The position numbers and the translations under genes are program-made. Below the pieces are notes generated by a model, which did not search any database, was not told the DNA's origin, and saw only the letters and a list, made by a program, of their open reading frames with translations. Below are positions 62,625 through 64,000 of a stretch of DNA of 64,000 nucleotides, piece after piece (position 1 is the stretch's first letter; each line of letters begins with the position of its first letter). The stretch is from Roseiarcus sp963807735 (GTDB lineage Bacteria; Pseudomonadota; Alphaproteobacteria; Rhizobiales; Beijerinckiaceae), in assembly GCA_963807735.1 (NCBI GenBank), contig CAWEDI010000006.1, forward strand, positions 1 to 64,000, written 5' to 3'.

Positions 62625-64000
62625 TCAGCGAGGCAGCGCGGCAGCGGCGATTTTGGGGGGCGGTTGAGCCGGCAAGGCGAGGTTCATCCGGTCGATCAGG
62701 AGCCGTAGATCGCGTTCGGGTTCGGTATAGCGGGTCAGCACAATTTCGCGCCCGTCGGTGGTTGGCAAATGCACGTCGATCATCTGAACGCCGGCGAACT
62801 TCGCCAGGGCGCTGCGGGCGGTCAGGCCCGGCGCGAGGCCGTGCAGGCGGCGGGTGAGCGTGATCTGAAGACAATAGGCGAGGAAGGCGATGAAGATGTG
62901 CGCCTCGATCCGCTTCTCGTCCTGATGAAAGATCGGACGAATGGCCAGATCGCCCTTCAGCGTCTTGAACGCCTCCTCCACCGCGACGAGCTGAACGTAG
63001 TATTGCCAGAGAAGCGCGGGATCGCTCTCGGTCAGATTGGTGCGCAACAGATAGCGGCCCTCGCGGCGTCTGACGGCTCGCAGCTTGTGGCGATCGAGCG
63101 CGAAGCTCAGCGCACCGGTCTTCTTGTCGACTTCCGTTCTGACCAGGCGCCAGGCGGAAGGCGCCTTCGAGCGCGCCGCGCCAAGCTTCATCAGCCGCTC
63201 TTGCAGCGTCACCTCCATGAGAGAGAGCTTCTTCAATCTCGCCCACAGCCATTTCAGCTGCCGGCGTCGCATCGCTCGCTCCTTGGCTACGCGGTCGGCG
63301 CTTTGCGCGAAGACGTAGAGTTCGTCGTCTTGCGACAACAGCTTGACGTCGACGCCCTCCCGCGCCTTGCGCCACGGCTTATCGATGAGATGCTTTTCGA
63401 GCCGGTTGAGGCGACCTTTTGGCGTTCCCACGAGATAGCTGACCGGCGGATCGCTGGCGCGCATTTCGGCCAGAACCGCTTCGGTGGGCACGCCGCGATC
63501 CATCACCCAAACCCGCCGCGCCTTGCCGTATTGGCTTTCGATCTTGGCCAGGAACGCGCGCAGGGTTTTGCTGTCGGCGGTGTTGCCGGGCAGAACCTCG
63601 TAGGCCAGCGGCAACCCCTCGGGCGTGACGACGAGCGCGATGACGACTTGCGGGCAATCCGGCCGCTTGTCGCGGCTGTAGCCGTGGCGACGCTTGGAGC
63701 CTTCGGGCAGATCGGCGGCGTTGACCTCGAAATACGTGCTTGTCAGATCATACAGCAACACGTCGAACGAGGCGTTGAACAGATCGCGCCAGCGCTGCGT
63801 CAGATGCGAGAACAGCGCCTGTTTGTGGGCGAGCAGCAGGTCGTGGCAGGCGTAGAGTTTATGAGCCTCCGCCAGGCCGAAGTCGGACCCCAGCAGATCG
63901 GCCATCGCGCTGTCGAGGAACCACTGGCGATGCAGCCGCCACTCGCTACCGGGCGAGATGAGCCGGTAGGTCGCCAGCACTTGCAGCACATGATCCCAGC
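62625..64000 (-). CDS. IS1634-like transposase, 5' end beyond the window
   Basis: At least 458 residues; the frame continues off the right edge (WDHVLQVLATYRLISPGSEW), so the true start is not in the window. DDE motifs: FDVLLYDLTSTYFEVNAADL, RRVWVMDRGVPTEAVLAEMR, LVAVEEAFKTLKGDLAIRPI (glutamate). It matches IS1634-type transposases of Rhizobiales. The 3' end of the IS lies near 62,560-62,625, where the sequence passes into the Lrp remnant. The exact inverted repeat cannot be fixed because the other end is missing. Confidence 0.85.
   Translation of the reverse strand, partial: WDHVLQVLATYRLISPGSEWRLHRQWFLDSAMADLLGSDFGLAEAHKLYACHDLLLAHKQALFSHLTQRWRDLFNASFDVLLYDLTSTYFEVNAADLPEGSKRRHGYSRDKRPDCPQVVIALVVTPEGLPLAYEVLPGNTADSKTLRAFLAKIESQYGKARRVWVMDRGVPTEAVLAEMRASDPPVSYLVGTPKGRLNRLEKHLIDKPWRKAREGVDVKLLSQDDELYVFAQSADRVAKERAMRRRQLKWLWARLKKLSLMEVTLQERLMKLGAARSKAPSAWRLVRTEVDKKTGALSFALDRHKLRAVRRREGRYLLRTNLTESDPALLWQYYVQLVAVEEAFKTLKGDLAIRPIFHQDEKRIEAHIFIAFLAYCLQITLTRRLHGLAPGLTARSALAKFAGVQMIDVHLPTTDGREIVLTRYTEPERDLRLLIDRMNLALPAQPPPKIAAAALPR

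Noticed and set aside
1..64000. General recoding of TAG as sense in this organism
   Set aside because: Several genes with conserved C-termini end naturally in TAG (AhpD-like at 8586, AlpA-like at 14074, DUF5681 at 18973), so global reassignment does not fit.

Overview
The window is GC-rich DNA from an alphaproteobacterium, most likely Hyphomicrobiales (Rhizobiales) and possibly near Beijerinckiaceae/Methylocystaceae. This rests on gene families only: a cyclic beta-1,2-glucan synthase, TolB-like/TPR adenylate cyclases, a P4-type integrase, a bacterial Ku and REP-like palindromes. No rRNA gene and no CRISPR array was seen. One tRNA (Asn, GTT) is present.

Layout. 1-338: start of an ABC-transporter substrate-binding protein. 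0.67-8.04 kb: three tandem class III nucleotide cyclases plus an OmpR-type winged-helix protein, all carrying the same TolB-like + TPR module. 8.2-9.7 kb: exported AhpD-like protein and an O-methyltransferase-like protein. 10.2-11.7 kb: fused remnants of hsdM, hsdS and a large serine recombinase. 11.70-54.91 kb: a probable integrated island bounded by an 18-bp repeat of the tRNA-Asn 3' end. At its left end lies a satellite-like core (tyrosine integrase, AlpA-like HTH, RuvC-like nuclease, VapE helicase interrupted by an IS701-family element, DUF5681 protein). This is followed by stress and energy cargo: phosphoketolase, single-domain receiver, plasma-membrane-type H+-ATPase, PPK2, GlsB/YeaQ-type membrane protein, cyclic glucan synthase, DUF1269 stress protein and a giant CheB-CheR-PAS-kinase-REC-REC-LuxR protein. 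The island ends with beta-strand-repeat proteins, a KilA-N protein, and Ku with a coupled protein carrying a Ku-like tail. 55.3-62.6 kb: ordinary chromosomal genes (LLM flavin oxidoreductase, cupin, GT2, BKACE, FkbM methyltransferase, Gfo/Idh/MocA, DHFR-like) and an Lrp remnant cut by an IS1634-like transposase that runs off the window.

How the genes may work together. Eight cargo genes have a short motif close to GTAGWTTCCG upstream, always in the same orientation relative to the gene. This suggests one stress regulon covering proton export, acetyl-phosphate production, polyphosphate-driven nucleotide phosphorylation and periplasmic glucan. The giant sensor protein and the lone receiver are candidate controllers.

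Caveat. At least 14 apparent single-base indels (most of them +1) break otherwise full-length genes inside and outside the island. Assembly error is therefore as likely as gene decay. Separately, four internal in-frame stops all read TAG.
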